A stretch of 13,589 nt of DNA, taken from NCBI GenBank assembly GCA_025656895.1, contig JAHXHF010000375.1, positions 1-13,589 of the forward strand. Reading direction: 5' to 3'. Source of the DNA: a gamma proteobacterium symbiont of Bathyaustriella thionipta (lineage in GTDB: Bacteria; Pseudomonadota; Gammaproteobacteria; Chromatiales; Chromatiaceae). This document shows, in pieces, positions 13,589 through 13,589 of this stretch. Within the stretch, counting starts at the first letter, position 1; the number at the start of each line of letters is the position of its first letter. Below the pieces are notes generated by a model. It was not told the origin of the DNA. It ran no database searches and was given only the letters and a program-made list of their open reading frames with translations. The translations under genes were made by a program, and so were the position numbers.

Positions 13589-13589
13589 T

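Noticed and set aside
1..13589. CRISPR array, tRNA or rRNA genes
   Set aside because: No regularly spaced repeats, cloverleaf with CCA-type end, or rRNA-like conserved sequence was seen on either strand.

Overview
The window looks like chromosomal DNA of a gammaproteobacterium. The evidence is the minus-strand order pcnB-folK-panB-panC, the strongly E. coli-like PcnB, PanB and PanD sequences, and a ubiquinone-type UbiD. The genus cannot be fixed from sequence alone; a methanotroph-like or sulfur-oxidiser-like lineage is only a guess.

Left part (1-3198): a possible 77-aa small gene (minus) lies behind a compact promoter/terminator module, part of which is present as a second, diverged copy. 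Next come enolase (eno, minus, GTG start) and an exported protein of unknown function (minus). A strong intrinsic terminator separates these last two.

Middle part (3199-6463): ubiD (plus) is followed by a short accessory-looking stretch on the same strand: a VapBC-type toxin-antitoxin pair with its own promoter and an orphan ParA-like ATPase. The stretch ends in a 230-bp palindromic MITE-like element with perfect 20-bp terminal inverted repeats, sitting between the convergent parA and panD.

Right part (6464-13277, all minus): a tightly packed cluster is transcribed in the order pcnB, folK, panB, panC, an MscS-family channel, a Sel1/SPOR envelope protein, then panD behind its own promoter. 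pcnB/folK, panB/panC and panC/mscS overlap, and mscS/spor are 2 nt apart. PanB makes ketopantoate, PanD makes beta-alanine and PanC joins pantoate to beta-alanine, so the cluster holds most of the pantothenate pathway plus a folate enzyme, poly(A) polymerase and two envelope genes. The pcnB reading frame continues well upstream of any ATG/GTG/TTG codon and most plausibly begins at ATT, the rare start reported for E. coli pcnB.

Right edge (13278-13589): two GC-rich inverted repeats lie upstream of pcnB. Beyond them is the 3' end of an ISAs1-family transposase running off the window.
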